Positions 52,215-61,406 of a stretch of DNA of 64,000 bases are shown here, piece after piece (within the stretch, counting starts at the first letter, position 1; each line of letters begins with the position of its first letter). The stretch comes from LMUY01 sp965199105. Its GTDB lineage: Bacteria; Pseudomonadota; Alphaproteobacteria; Acetobacterales; Acetobacteraceae. Under the pieces are notes generated by a model, which was given only the letters and a program-made list of their open reading frames with translations, did no database searches and had not been told where the DNA came from. The DNA lies in NCBI GenBank assembly GCA_965199105.1, contig CBDAQO010000002.1:2542001-2606000 (forward strand), written 5' to 3'. A program made the translations under genes and the position numbers.

Positions 52215-54884
52215 ATGTTAGACAAAATTTTTGACCCGGCGACCGCCGAGACCGCGCTCTACGCCGCCTGGGAACAGCAAGGCGCCTTTGCCGCCAACCC
52301 GGCCAGCAGCGCCCCCCCCTTCACCATCATGATCCCGCCGCCGAACGTCACCGGCAGCCTGCATGTGGGCCACGCCCTCACCAACACGGTGCAGGACGTG
52401 CTGATCCGTTGGCGCCGCATGCAGGGCCAAGACGCGCTGTGGCAACCTGGCACCGACCACGCCGGCATCGCCACCCAGATGGTGGTCGAGCGCCAGTTGG
52501 CCGCCGAGGGGCTTACCCGGCAGGCCATCGGCCGCGAGGCGTTCACCCAGCGCGTGTGGGATTGGAAGGCGGAGTCGGGCGGCGCCATCACCGGGCAGCT
52601 CCGCCGGCTCGGCTCCTCGCTCGACTGGGCGCGCGAGCGCTTTACCATGGATGCGGGCCTCTCCGCCGCCGTCCGCGAGGTGTTCGTCACGCTCTACCGC
52701 GAGGGCCTGATCTACCGCGACCGCCGCCTGGTGAACTGGGACCCGAAGTTCCAATCCGCCATCTCGGACCTGGAAGTGGAAAGCCGCGAGGTGCACGGCA
52801 GCCTGTGGCACGTCCGCTACCCGGTGGAAGGCACCAACCAATGGATCACGGTGGCCACCACCCGCCCCGAGACCATGCTGGGGGACACCGCGGTCGCCGT
52901 GCACCCGGACGACGTCCGCTATCGCGAGCTGGTGGGCTGCCACGCCATCCTGCCGCTGACCGGCCGCCGCATCCCCATCATCGCCGACGAATACTCCGAT
53001 CCGGCCAAGGGCACCGGCGCCGTCAAGATCACCCCGGCGCATGATTTCAACGATTTCGCCGTTGGCCGCCGTCACGGCCTGGCGATGCCGTCCGTGCTGG
53101 ACCGTGAGGGCCGGGTCACGCTGGGCGAGATCGAACTGGCCGAGCATCCCGGCATCGCCGACCCGGCCTGGACCCGCTCGCTCGCCGGGCAGGACCGATT
53201 CGCCGCGCGCAAGGCGGTCGTGGCCGAGCTGGAGCGGCTCGAGTTGCTGGTCAAGGTCGAGCCGCACCTCCACCAGGTGCCGCATGGCGACCGCTCGGAC
53301 GTGCCGATCGAGCCGCTGCTCACCACCCAGTGGTATGCCGACGCCAAGACGCTGGCCGCCCCCGCCATCGCCGCGGTGGAGACGGGGCGCACCGTGTTCG
53401 TGCCCAAGCAGTGGGAGAACACCTTCTTCGCCTGGATGCGCGACATCGAGCCCTGGTGCATCAGTCGCCAGCTCTGGTGGGGGCACCGCATCCCCGCCTG
53501 GTTCGGCCCGGACGGTGCCGTGTTCGTCGCCCACAGCGAGGCGGAGGCGCGCGACCTGGCCCGCGCGCAGTATGGCCGCGACGAGACGCTGGTGCAGGAC
53601 GAGGACGTGCTGGACACCTGGTTCTCCTCCGCGCTGTGGCCGTTTTCCACCCTCGGCTGGCCCGAGCGCACCGCCGAGCTGGCGCGCTACTACCCCACCG
53701 ACGTGCTGGTCACCGGGTTCGACATAATCTTCTTCTGGGTGGCCCGGATGATGATGATGGGGCTGCACTTCATGGCCGACGTGCCGTTCCGCACCGTCTA
53801 CATCCACGGCCTGGTGCGGGACGAGCGCGGCCAGAAGATGAGCAAATCCAAGGGCAACGTCATCGATCCTCTTGCGATGGTGGAGCAATACGGCACCGAC
53901 GCGCTGCGCTTCACCATCTGCGCGCTGACCGGGCCGGGCAGGGACGTGAAGCTCGGGCCGGCGCGGGTGGACGAATACCGCCGCTTCGTCACCAAGCTGT
54001 GGAACGCGGCGCGGCTGTGCGAGCTGAACGCCGTACGCCCCGACCCGGCGTTCGATCCCGCGCAGGCCCAGGGCGTGCTGGCCCGCTGGGTGCTGGACGC
54101 GGCCGACACCGCGCTTGGCCAGGCCACCGCCGCGCTGCAGGCGTTCCGCTTCGACGAGTATGCCGCCGGTTGCTACCAGTTCACCTGGAACGTGTTCTGC
54201 GACTGGTTCCTCGAGTTCGCCAAACCCAGTTTCGTCGCCGACGCCGAGCTGCGCGCGGCCACCGCGCACGTGCTCGGCCTGCTGCTGCGCATGCTGCACC
54301 CGGTGATGCCGTTCGTGACCTCCGTGCTGTGGGGCGCGTTTGGCTTCGGTGAGGCGTCGGCCCTGATCGCGGCGGCCTGGCCCGAGCCGTTTGCCGTGCC
54401 GGGCGCGGAGGCGGCGCGGGCGGAACTCGCCTGGCTGGTGCGCCTGGTGAGCGAGGTCCGCACCGTGCGCTCCGAGATGAACGTGCCGCCCGCGGTGCTG
54501 GCTCCGCTGCTGCTGCGCGATGCGGCCGACGAGACCACACAGCGGTTCGCGCGCTGGGCCGAGGTGATCGGCCGCATGGCGCGGGCCAGCGAGGTGCGTC
54601 CGCTGGAAGGCGCCGTGCCGCGCAACGCCGCGCAGATCGGGCTGGACGAGGCGACCATCGTGCTGCCGCTCGAAGGGCTGATCGACGTCGCGGCCGAGAA
54701 AACGCGCCTGACCCGCGACTTGGCCAAAGCGACAGCCGAAGCCGCCAAGGTCAGCGCCAAGCTGGCCCAGGCTGATTTCGTGGCCCGGGCCAAGCCGGAG
54801 GTGGTGGCAGAAAACCGCGCCCGCCTGGCCGCCTTCACGGCAGACATCGCCCGCTTGGAAGCAGCCTTGGCCCGCATCGACTGA
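52215..54884 (+). CDS. valS: valine-tRNA ligase
   Basis: An 889-aa class I synthetase. The HIGH-type motif is LHVGHALTNTVQD near residues 49-60, the editing domain (about 160-340) contains TTRPETMLGDTAVAVHPDD, KMSKSKGNVIDP lies near residues 541-552 (KMSKS), and the C-terminal coiled coil DLAKATAEAAKVSAKLAQADFVARAKPEVVAENRARL packs onto the tRNA. It charges tRNA-Val and edits Thr-tRNA-Val. The ATG at 52215 fits the family start. Fourth in the conserved pcm-tolC-popZ-valS run. Confidence 0.97.
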   Translation: MLDKIFDPATAETALYAAWEQQGAFAANPASSAPPFTIMIPPPNVTGSLHVGHALTNTVQDVLIRWRRMQGQDALWQPGTDHAGIATQMVVERQLAAEGLTRQAIGREAFTQRVWDWKAESGGAITGQLRRLGSSLDWARERFTMDAGLSAAVREVFVTLYREGLIYRDRRLVNWDPKFQSAISDLEVESREVHGSLWHVRYPVEGTNQWITVATTRPETMLGDTAVAVHPDDVRYRELVGCHAILPLTGRRIPIIADEYSDPAKGTGAVKITPAHDFNDFAVGRRHGLAMPSVLDREGRVTLGEIELAEHPGIADPAWTRSLAGQDRFAARKAVVAELERLELLVKVEPHLHQVPHGDRSDVPIEPLLTTQWYADAKTLAAPAIAAVETGRTVFVPKQWENTFFAWMRDIEPWCISRQLWWGHRIPAWFGPDGAVFVAHSEAEARDLARAQYGRDETLVQDEDVLDTWFSSALWPFSTLGWPERTAELARYYPTDVLVTGFDIIFFWVARMMMMGLHFMADVPFRTVYIHGLVRDERGQKMSKSKGNVIDPLAMVEQYGTDALRFTICALTGPGRDVKLGPARVDEYRRFVTKLWNAARLCELNAVRPDPAFDPAQAQGVLARWVLDAADTALGQATAALQAFRFDEYAAGCYQFTWNVFCDWFLEFAKPSFVADAELRAATAHVLGLLLRMLHPVMPFVTSVLWGAFGFGEASALIAAAWPEPFAVPGAEAARAELAWLVRLVSEVRTVRSEMNVPPAVLAPLLLRDAADETTQRFARWAEVIGRMARASEVRPLEGAVPRNAAQIGLDEATIVLPLEGLIDVAAEKTRLTRDLAKATAEAAKVSAKLAQADFVARAKPEVVAENRARLAAFTADIARLEAALARID

Positions 54885-55039
54885 GCGCACGTCGCGCGGG
54901 GATCCACCTTGCCGCGCGGCGTGCCGCTCCTCAGGGGGCGAGGGCTTTCGCGTCGATCGTGCCGGGCCTGTCCTAACCTACCATTGCATGCGTCGCCCGG
55001 TTTCTGGCAGGAAACGCCGTTGGCGCAGGGGTGGGCGGG

Positions 55040-58000
55040 ATGACGACGATACCGGGTGCGACCGAGACTGCCAGCATTACGTGGCAGGCGATGACGGCCG
55101 CGCCCGGGCAGGCCGAACAGCTCGGCATCACCTGGCAAGCCTTTACCAGCGCCGCGCCTGGCAGCCAGACCATCGCCGGCGAAACGGTCAGCAGCGACGG
55201 CGCCAGCGCGGTCAGCGCCACCCAGGTGGCAGAGGCCGCGTTCGGGGTGGCCATCGCCGGGTTGAGCGTCAGCGGGCCGGCCGACTGGACCAGCACGGCG
55301 CAGCAGGGCGCCACCACAACCTTGCTCAGCACGCTTGGCGACCAGCCGGTGCCCTTTCCGACCGACCAAGCCAGCAGCGGCAGTGCGGCGGGCGCTCCCG
55401 CGGCCACCGTCCTGGTCGCCGGCGAAGCTGCCAGCGCTGGCGGCAGCGAGAGCATCGGCGGCGAGACCGTCACCGGCACCGCCGCGTTCAGCGCCAGCCA
55501 GGTGGCGCAGGTGGCGGGCGGGGCGGCGCTGCCCGGCCTCAGCGTGACCCAGGCGGCCACGCTCTGGAGCGTCAGCCCGGTCGCGGCGGACACCACCGTG
55601 TTCACCAGCACCACGCCGGACGCGCCGGTCGCACCGCCCGGGCCCGGCTCCGCCAGCGGGGACGCGAGCGCGCCGACCAGCATCGTGACCATGACCGGCG
55701 CCGCCCCCGTCACCACTCCCGACCCGGCGGTCACCATGGTGAGCGTGCCGGCGGACGGGACCTACGTGGACGGTCAGGAGCTGGTCTTCACCGTGGGCTT
55801 CACCGCGCCGGTGTTCGTCGGCGGCGACCCGTTCATCCCGGTCGACCTCACCACCGGCGGGATCGTGGATGCCGCGTATGCCGGCGGCAGCGGCACGGAT
55901 GCGTTGAGCTTCCAGGTGCAAGTCCAACCCGGTGAGCAGGACCTCACGGGCATCGCCACCGGGCCAGCGATCGACTTGAACGGCGGCCCCATCACCGATG
56001 CGTTCGGCACCCCGGCGACCCTCACCCTCACCGGCGAACCCTCCACCGCCGGCGTGGACGTGGACGCGGTGCTGCCCGCCGTCAGCAGCGTCACCGTACC
56101 GCCGGCTGGGGATTACGGGCCCGGCGCGGCGCTGGACTTCACGGTCGCGTTCACCCAGCCCGTCACCGTCGACACCACCGGCGGCACGCCCAGCATCGCC
56201 GTCACTTTGGCGCCGGACGACACGGTGCAGGCGCTCTATCTCGGCGGCAGCGGCACCAGCGCGCTCAGCTTCGGCACAGCGGTGGCGCCGGGTGAGCTCG
56301 CGCTTGCCGGCCCCACCCTGGGCGGCACCATCGCGCTCGGCGGCGGCACCATCGCGGACGCTATCGGCAACCCGGCCGCCCTGGCGTTGACCAACGTGGC
56401 ACTGGCCACCGGCGTGGTGGTGGACGCCGTGCCGCCCACCGCCGTCTCGCTGGACGCGCAGGGGCCGGGCACTACCGATGCGGCGACGCTGAGCTACGTG
56501 CTGGTGGTCTCGACGCCGCTCGCCACCCCACCAATCGCGGCGGACTTCCAAGTCGCCACCACAGGCACGGTGCAGAGCACGGGCATCACGGTCACGCCGG
56601 GGGCGACCGCGGCAACCGACCTCGTCCAGGTCGACGGCGTGACCGGCGACGGCACGCTGCAGCTCGACCTCGCACCCGACGCGACCCCGCCACTGGACCC
56701 GTTCGGCAATACGCTGACAACCGGGCTGGACGGCCAGACCATAAACGTGGTGCAGACGCCGCCCGCGCTGTCCGACCCGAGCGTGACCGTGCCGTATGAG
56801 GGCACCGCCAGCCTGGCCATCGCAGCGCCGGTGGACGCCCAGTTCAGCGCGCCCCAGCTCGCCGCCACCGTCACCGCCCTGCCCACCGACGGCACCGTGT
56901 CGCTCGCCGGCGGGCAGAGCGCGGTCAGCGTGGGCGAGGCGCTGTCGGTGGCGCAACTGACCGCGCTCGTGTTCACCGCGGCAGGCGGCGTGGCGAGCGG
57001 GGCGTCGAGCTTCGGCTACAGCGTGCTCGACCCGGCGGGTAATGTCGCCGCCGGGTCGAGCAGCATCCGCATCGGGTCGATCGCCGCGCCGCTGGTCACC
57101 ACCGCCAGCGAGATCACCGACGCGGCCGCGCCCAGCCTGACCGGCACGGCGGCGCCGGGCAGCACGGTCAGCCTGCTCGAGGGGGCGGCGCTGCTCGGCA
57201 CGGCGGTGGCGAGTGCCAGCGGCAGCTTCACGGTGGCGCCCAGCGTGGCGCTGGCGCCGGGCGAGGCCAGCCTCACCGTCATCGCCAGCGCGGCAGGCGA
57301 GACGTCCGCCGCCTCCGCCCCGGTCGGCGTGTTCGCCCTGCCCCCGGCGATGGGCGGGGTGAGCGAGGGCGACGTGCCCAGCGCGGCCATCGCAGCGGCG
57401 CTCGGCGGCGGGGCGAGCCTGGCGTTCACCAGCGGCACCCAGTCCGTGGCGTTGCAAGACGGCGTGCTGAGCGTCGGCTCCGACACCAGCGAAGCGACCA
57501 TCCAGCGCCTCTACGAAGGGCTGCTCGGCCGCGCTGGGGACCCGGTGGGGCTGTCCTTCTACGACGCCCAGCTCGCGGCCGGCATTACGGCGGCGCAGGT
57601 CGCCAGCGAGTTCCTCACCAGCGCGGAATACGTGGCGGACCACGGCGCGCAGACGGCGCAGCAACTGGTCGCCAGCCTCTACCAGGGCCTGCTCGGGCGC
57701 GACGCGGCGATGGATCCGCAATCGGCCTTCTGGGTCGGGTTGCTGGGGCAGGGCGTCTCCGCGGGCGCGGTCGCAGCCGGGATCGCCGGGTCGCCGGAAG
57801 TCGCGACGGTGCTGGCGGCCGACACCAGCGCGGTCTATGTGCCCAGCCCCGCCGCCGTGCTCGGCACCGAGCTCTACGAGACCGGGTTGGGCCGCGCGCC
57901 AGACCCGGCGTCGCTGGCCAACATCGTGACGCTGAACGCATCCTTGCCGCCGCTGCCATTCGCCGCCCAGGTCGTCGCCAGCGCCGAGTTCGCGGCCGAC

Positions 58001-58192
58001 CATGCACGGCAGGGCGACGCGGCCCTGGTGGCCAGCTTCTACCAGGACGGCCTCGGCCGGGCGCCCGACCCCATCGGCGGCGCGTTCTGGACGGCGCAGC
58101 TCACCGGCGGCGCCAGCGTGGCCAGCGTTCTGCTCGGGATTGCAGGTAGCCAGGAAAGCAGCGCGCACCAAGCCCCGCTGCTGACGGTTTGA
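55040..58192 (+). CDS. large DUF4214 surface/secreted protein with Ig-like repeats
   Basis: A 1,050-aa acidic, Ala/Gly/Ser/Thr/Val-rich protein poor in Lys and Cys and without signal peptide. Residues 1-190 hold two related segments (AGETV...SATQVAEAAFGVAIAGLSV and GGETV...SASQVAQVAGGAALPGLSV). Residues 225-460 hold Ig-like repeats (GTYVDGQELVFTVGFTAPV, then GDYGPGAALDFTVAFTQPV). Residues 820-1040 form four DUF4214 units, each with a LY/FY-xxx-LGR core (IQRLYEGLLGR, LVASLYQGLLGR, LGTELYETGLGR, LVASFYQDGLGR). Such proteins are often type I secreted or S-layer-like. GTG 55031 is an alternative start. Confidence 0.8.
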   Translation: MTTIPGATETASITWQAMTAAPGQAEQLGITWQAFTSAAPGSQTIAGETVSSDGASAVSATQVAEAAFGVAIAGLSVSGPADWTSTAQQGATTTLLSTLGDQPVPFPTDQASSGSAAGAPAATVLVAGEAASAGGSESIGGETVTGTAAFSASQVAQVAGGAALPGLSVTQAATLWSVSPVAADTTVFTSTTPDAPVAPPGPGSASGDASAPTSIVTMTGAAPVTTPDPAVTMVSVPADGTYVDGQELVFTVGFTAPVFVGGDPFIPVDLTTGGIVDAAYAGGSGTDALSFQVQVQPGEQDLTGIATGPAIDLNGGPITDAFGTPATLTLTGEPSTAGVDVDAVLPAVSSVTVPPAGDYGPGAALDFTVAFTQPVTVDTTGGTPSIAVTLAPDDTVQALYLGGSGTSALSFGTAVAPGELALAGPTLGGTIALGGGTIADAIGNPAALALTNVALATGVVVDAVPPTAVSLDAQGPGTTDAATLSYVLVVSTPLATPPIAADFQVATTGTVQSTGITVTPGATAATDLVQVDGVTGDGTLQLDLAPDATPPLDPFGNTLTTGLDGQTINVVQTPPALSDPSVTVPYEGTASLAIAAPVDAQFSAPQLAATVTALPTDGTVSLAGGQSAVSVGEALSVAQLTALVFTAAGGVASGASSFGYSVLDPAGNVAAGSSSIRIGSIAAPLVTTASEITDAAAPSLTGTAAPGSTVSLLEGAALLGTAVASASGSFTVAPSVALAPGEASLTVIASAAGETSAASAPVGVFALPPAMGGVSEGDVPSAAIAAALGGGASLAFTSGTQSVALQDGVLSVGSDTSEATIQRLYEGLLGRAGDPVGLSFYDAQLAAGITAAQVASEFLTSAEYVADHGAQTAQQLVASLYQGLLGRDAAMDPQSAFWVGLLGQGVSAGAVAAGIAGSPEVATVLAADTSAVYVPSPAAVLGTELYETGLGRAPDPASLANIVTLNASLPPLPFAAQVVASAEFAADHARQGDAALVASFYQDGLGRAPDPIGGAFWTAQLTGGASVASVLLGIAGSQESSAHQAPLLTV

Positions 58193-58302
58193 CAGCTTGC
58201 CGGAAGTCGTTGCCATCGTATGTTGGGGTCGTAACTAGGCCGAAACGCGACCGATTTGCGGGGTTGTGCAGGCCTTGCGTCGAATGATAGGGCCTTGCCA
58301 CT

Positions 58303-58336
58303 TGCCGCCGAGCAACTCGGTGGCGTGCAAGAGGGC
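58303..58336. repeat. stem-loop upstream of the bactofilin gene
   Basis: The segment GCCGCCGAG, spacer CAA and CTCGGTGGC (about 58311-58331) forms a 9-bp hairpin with one G-T pair, nested within CTTGC/GCAAG. It lies in the 152-base gap before the bactofilin start, partly covering the ribosome-binding region, and may affect translation. Confidence 0.4.
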
Positions 58337-58344
58337 AATGTCCA

Positions 58345-59004
58345 TTGTTCAAACGTCGTAACCCGAATGGGTCTGATGCCGAGAACCCGGCTGCCGAGCC
58401 CGCCGCCAACCTGACGCTCGCCCGGCAGACCCCCGAGCCCCCAGCGCTGCCGCCTCCGGCCGACACCGGCCTTGGCGTGCCGCCCTACCGTCCTGCTGCC
58501 GTGAAGGAGATGCCCGCCATGGGCCGCACACCGTTCAACGCGACGCCGATCCCCGCCACGCCCGTTCCCCCGCCCGTCGCGGGGCCGCAGCCTGGCACCG
58601 GCCCTCGTCCCGGCACCATGCCGCAGCGTCCGCTCACCCGTGACGTCCCGGCCGAGCGCCGCACCCTGGTGGTCGGCCGCGGGATCAGCGTGCAGGGCAC
58701 GGTGCAGGACGCCGAGCGCCTCGTGGTGGAAGGCACCGTCGAGGCCAGCATGATCCACGCCACCGAGCTGGTCATCTCGCCCGGCGGCGTGTTCAAGGGC
58801 GAGGTCGAGGTGGAGGACGCGGAGGTCGCCGGCACCATCGACGGCACGCTGACGGCGCGTGGAAGCCTCATCGTGCGCGCCACCGGCAAGCTGATGGGCA
58901 GCGCCCGTTGCCGCCGGCTGCAGGTGGAGGATGGCGGGCAGATCTCCGGCCGGGTCGAGATGATCACCGAAGCCGCCCGCCCCGCGCTCGCCGACGCGAG
59001 CTGA
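58345..59004 (+). CDS. bacA: bactofilin (polymer-forming cytoskeletal protein)
   Basis: A 219-aa protein. The first 105 residues are a Pro/Ala-rich disordered tail, then the bactofilin beta-helix core of about 110 residues: RTLVVGRGISVQGTVQDAERLVVEGTVEAS, GGVFKGEVEVEDAEVAGTIDGTLTARGSLIVRATGKLMG and RLQVEDGGQISGRVEM. It forms nucleotide-free filaments that place cell-wall enzymes. The start is TTG 58345 with GAGGG 9 bases upstream; there is no in-frame ATG before the core tail. Confidence 0.9.
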   Translation: MFKRRNPNGSDAENPAAEPAANLTLARQTPEPPALPPPADTGLGVPPYRPAAVKEMPAMGRTPFNATPIPATPVPPPVAGPQPGTGPRPGTMPQRPLTRDVPAERRTLVVGRGISVQGTVQDAERLVVEGTVEASMIHATELVISPGGVFKGEVEVEDAEVAGTIDGTLTARGSLIVRATGKLMGSARCRRLQVEDGGQISGRVEMITEAARPALADAS

Positions 59005-59025
59005 CCCGGCGCTCTTGGTCGGGCG

Positions 59026-60750
59026 CTACTGGTCGGGGTAGCTGTGCGTCTCGGCGGCGCCGCCCGGATGGGTGACGGCGCCGAGATGGGCGGGCCCGAC
59101 CAGTTGCGCGTATTTCCAGATCGCGCCGCTGTTGTAGTCCGTGGTCCGCGGCTGCCAGGCCAGCCGCCGGGTCGCCAGCTCCACCTCCGATAGCGCGACG
59201 TCGATGGTGCCGGCGACTGCGTCCAGGATGATCTTGTCCCCGTTGCGCAGCAGTGCGATCGGGCCGCCGACCGCCGCCTCAGGGCCGACATGGCCGACGC
59301 AGAACCCGCGCGTGCCGCCGGAGAAGCGGCCGTCGGTGATGAGCGCCACCGCCTCGCCCAGCCCCTGGCCGTAGATGGCGCTGGTGGTGGACAGCATCTC
59401 GCGCATGCCGGGTCCGCCGCGCGGGCCCTCGTAGCGGATCACGATCACGTCGCCCGCCTTATAGGCTCGGGCCTGCACGGCGGCGAACGCGTCCTCCTCG
59501 CAATCGAAGCACAGCGCGGTGCCCTCGAAGCGCTGCCGGGCCATCCCAGCCACCTTCACGATGGCACCCTCCGGCGCGAGGTTGCCGCGCAGCCCGACCA
59601 CGCCGCCGGTGGGCGAAATCGCCTGCGAGACGGGGTAGACCACGTCCTGCCCGGAGGGGAACACCACGTCCTTCAGGTTCTCGGCCATGGTGCGCCCGGT
59701 GACGGTGATGCAGTCGCCGTGCAGCAGGCCGCCGTCCAGCAGCGCCTTCAGGATCACCGGGATGCCGCCGATCCGGTGCACGTCGAGCGCCACGTACTTC
59801 CCGCCCGGCTTGAGGTCGGCGATGTAGGGGGTGCGACGGAAGATCTCCACCACGTCGTCCATGGTGAAGCGGATGCCGGCCTCGTGCGCCATCGCCGGAA
59901 GGTGCAGCCCGGCGTTGGTGCTGCCCCCGGTGGCGGCCACCACCACGGCCGCGTTCTCGAACGCGCGGCGGGTGCAGATGTCGCGCGGGCGCAGGTTCTG
60001 CTCGACCAGCGCCATCACCGCGCGGCCACTCTCGACGGCCCAGCGGTCGCGGTCCTCGTAGGGCGCCGGCGCGCCGGCCGAGCCGGGCAGCGCGAGGCCG
60101 ATCGCCTCCGAGACGGTGGCCATGGTGTTGGCGGTGAACTGGCCGCCGCACGCCCCGGCCGAGGGGCAGGCGACGCATTCCAACTCGTGCAGTTCCGCGT
60201 CCGTCATCTTGCCGGCGGCGTGCTGGCCAACCGCCTCGAACACGTCCACCACCGTCACGTCGCGGCCCTGGAAGCTGCCGGGCAGGATCGAGCCGCCATA
60301 CATGAAAACCGACGGCACGTTCAGCCGCAGCATGGCCATCATCATGCCGGGCAGGGACTTGTCGCAGCCGGCCAGGCCCACCAGCGCGTCGTAGCAATGG
60401 CCGCGCACGGTCAGCTCCACCGAGTCGGCGATGCAGTCGCGCGAGACCAGGGAGGATTTCATGCCCTGGTGGCCCATGGCGATGCCGTCGGTGACGGTGA
60501 TGGTGGTGAACTCGCGCGGCGTGCCGCCGCTTTCCGCGACGCCGAGCTTGACCGACTGAGCCTGGCGCGAAAGGGCGATGTTGCAGGGTGCGGCTTCGTT
60601 CCAGCAGGTCGCGACGCCGACGAAGGGCTGGTTGATGGCGTCTTCCCCGAGGCCCATAGCATAATAGTACGAGCGGTGCGGCGCGCGGTCCGGCCCTACG
60701 GTCACATGGCGGGATGGCAGGCGGGACTTGTCCCAGCGTTTGGTCAGCAT
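59026..60750 (-). CDS. ilvD: dihydroxy-acid dehydratase
   Basis: A 574-aa iron-sulfur enzyme for isoleucine and valine synthesis that dehydrates 2,3-dihydroxy-acids to 2-oxo acids. Cluster cysteines sit in GVATCWNEAAPCN, ALVGLAGCDKSLPGMMMA and ECVACPSAGACGGQFTANTMA; the C-terminal GPRGGPGMREMLSTTSAIYGQGLG and LITDGRFSGGTRG are the family signature. The length and start at ATG 60750 are normal. It is monocistronic, convergent with bactofilin and divergent from the Cache gene. Confidence 0.97.
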   Translation of the reverse strand: MLTKRWDKSRLPSRHVTVGPDRAPHRSYYYAMGLGEDAINQPFVGVATCWNEAAPCNIALSRQAQSVKLGVAESGGTPREFTTITVTDGIAMGHQGMKSSLVSRDCIADSVELTVRGHCYDALVGLAGCDKSLPGMMMAMLRLNVPSVFMYGGSILPGSFQGRDVTVVDVFEAVGQHAAGKMTDAELHELECVACPSAGACGGQFTANTMATVSEAIGLALPGSAGAPAPYEDRDRWAVESGRAVMALVEQNLRPRDICTRRAFENAAVVVAATGGSTNAGLHLPAMAHEAGIRFTMDDVVEIFRRTPYIADLKPGGKYVALDVHRIGGIPVILKALLDGGLLHGDCITVTGRTMAENLKDVVFPSGQDVVYPVSQAISPTGGVVGLRGNLAPEGAIVKVAGMARQRFEGTALCFDCEEDAFAAVQARAYKAGDVIVIRYEGPRGGPGMREMLSTTSAIYGQGLGEAVALITDGRFSGGTRGFCVGHVGPEAAVGGPIALLRNGDKIILDAVAGTIDVALSEVELATRRLAWQPRTTDYNSGAIWKYAQLVGPAHLGAVTHPGGAAETHSYPDQ

Positions 60751-60882
60751 GTGGTCAGCACTCCTGGTCGATGCGGCGACTTATCCGCCTTGCGGGCACA
60801 CCGGGCAACGGGCCCGGTCCGGCGGCAAGTTAACCGTCGGGTAACCAGTTGCTGCGATACTCGGCGGGAGGAGGTCAAAACG

Positions 60883-61350
60883 ATGACAATCAAGCGCCGA
60901 GTCTTGGTCGCAACAACCACCGCGGCCTGCCTGCTTCGATGGGGCACGGCTCGGGCTGCCCATTCGCCGGAGGATGCGCGGCAGCTCGTGCTGCGCGCCT
61001 GTGCCTACTACGATGAGCATGGCCGGGTTGCGGCACTCGCCGCCTTCAACGACCAGCATGGCGCCTTCCGGGACGGTGAACTCTACGTCTACGTGCTGGA
61101 CGCCAACGATCCCGAGCTGACCGCGGTGGCCCACGGCGCCAACCCGGCGTTAATCGGCGTGCCGCAGCGGGACATCCTGGACGCCGATGGCTACGACTTC
61201 CATTCGGTCATATATCGCTTGGTGAAGGCCGATGGCGATGGCTGGGTGACCTATAAATGGCCCAACCCGATGACCCATAAGATCCAGGCGAAGCGCAGCT
61301 ACGCCCGCCTGGACAATGGCCTGATCATCGTCGCCGGCGCCTACCAGTAG
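60883..61350 (+). CDS. secreted single-Cache domain protein
   Basis: A 155-aa periplasmic protein. A signal peptide (TIKRRVLVATTTAACLLRWGTARA, cut before AHSPEDA) is followed by one Cache-type sensor domain: ALAAFNDQHGAFRDGELYVYVLDANDP, GANPALIGVPQRDILDADGYDFHSVIY, GDGWVTYKWPNPMTHKIQAKRSYAR and the ending LDNGLIIVAGAYQ. These domains bind small carboxylates or amino acids. It has no membrane helix or signalling domain, so it may act as a soluble ligand-binding partner of the chemoreceptor 57 bases downstream. GGAGGAGG precedes ATG 60883. Confidence 0.88.
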   Translation: MTIKRRVLVATTTAACLLRWGTARAAHSPEDARQLVLRACAYYDEHGRVAALAAFNDQHGAFRDGELYVYVLDANDPELTAVAHGANPALIGVPQRDILDADGYDFHSVIYRLVKADGDGWVTYKWPNPMTHKIQAKRSYARLDNGLIIVAGAYQ

Positions 61351-61406
61351 GCATGGCGGTCAGGGCCTGCATGCCGGCCGATGGGTCAATGGGGAGTGGG
61401 GGCTGA

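Noticed and set aside
52218..54890. An 890-codon minus-strand open frame opposite valS.
   Set aside because: It mirrors valS codon structure; no motifs, and valS is unambiguous.
54173..58216. A 1,347-codon open frame on the minus strand.
   Set aside because: It is antisense to valS and the DUF4214 gene, has the Gly/Arg/Ala-rich composition of a GC-rich shadow frame and shows no domain.
59290..60882. Plus-strand open frame running through ilvD into the Cache gene.
   Set aside because: Only the part from 60883 is a gene; the rest is antisense to ilvD.
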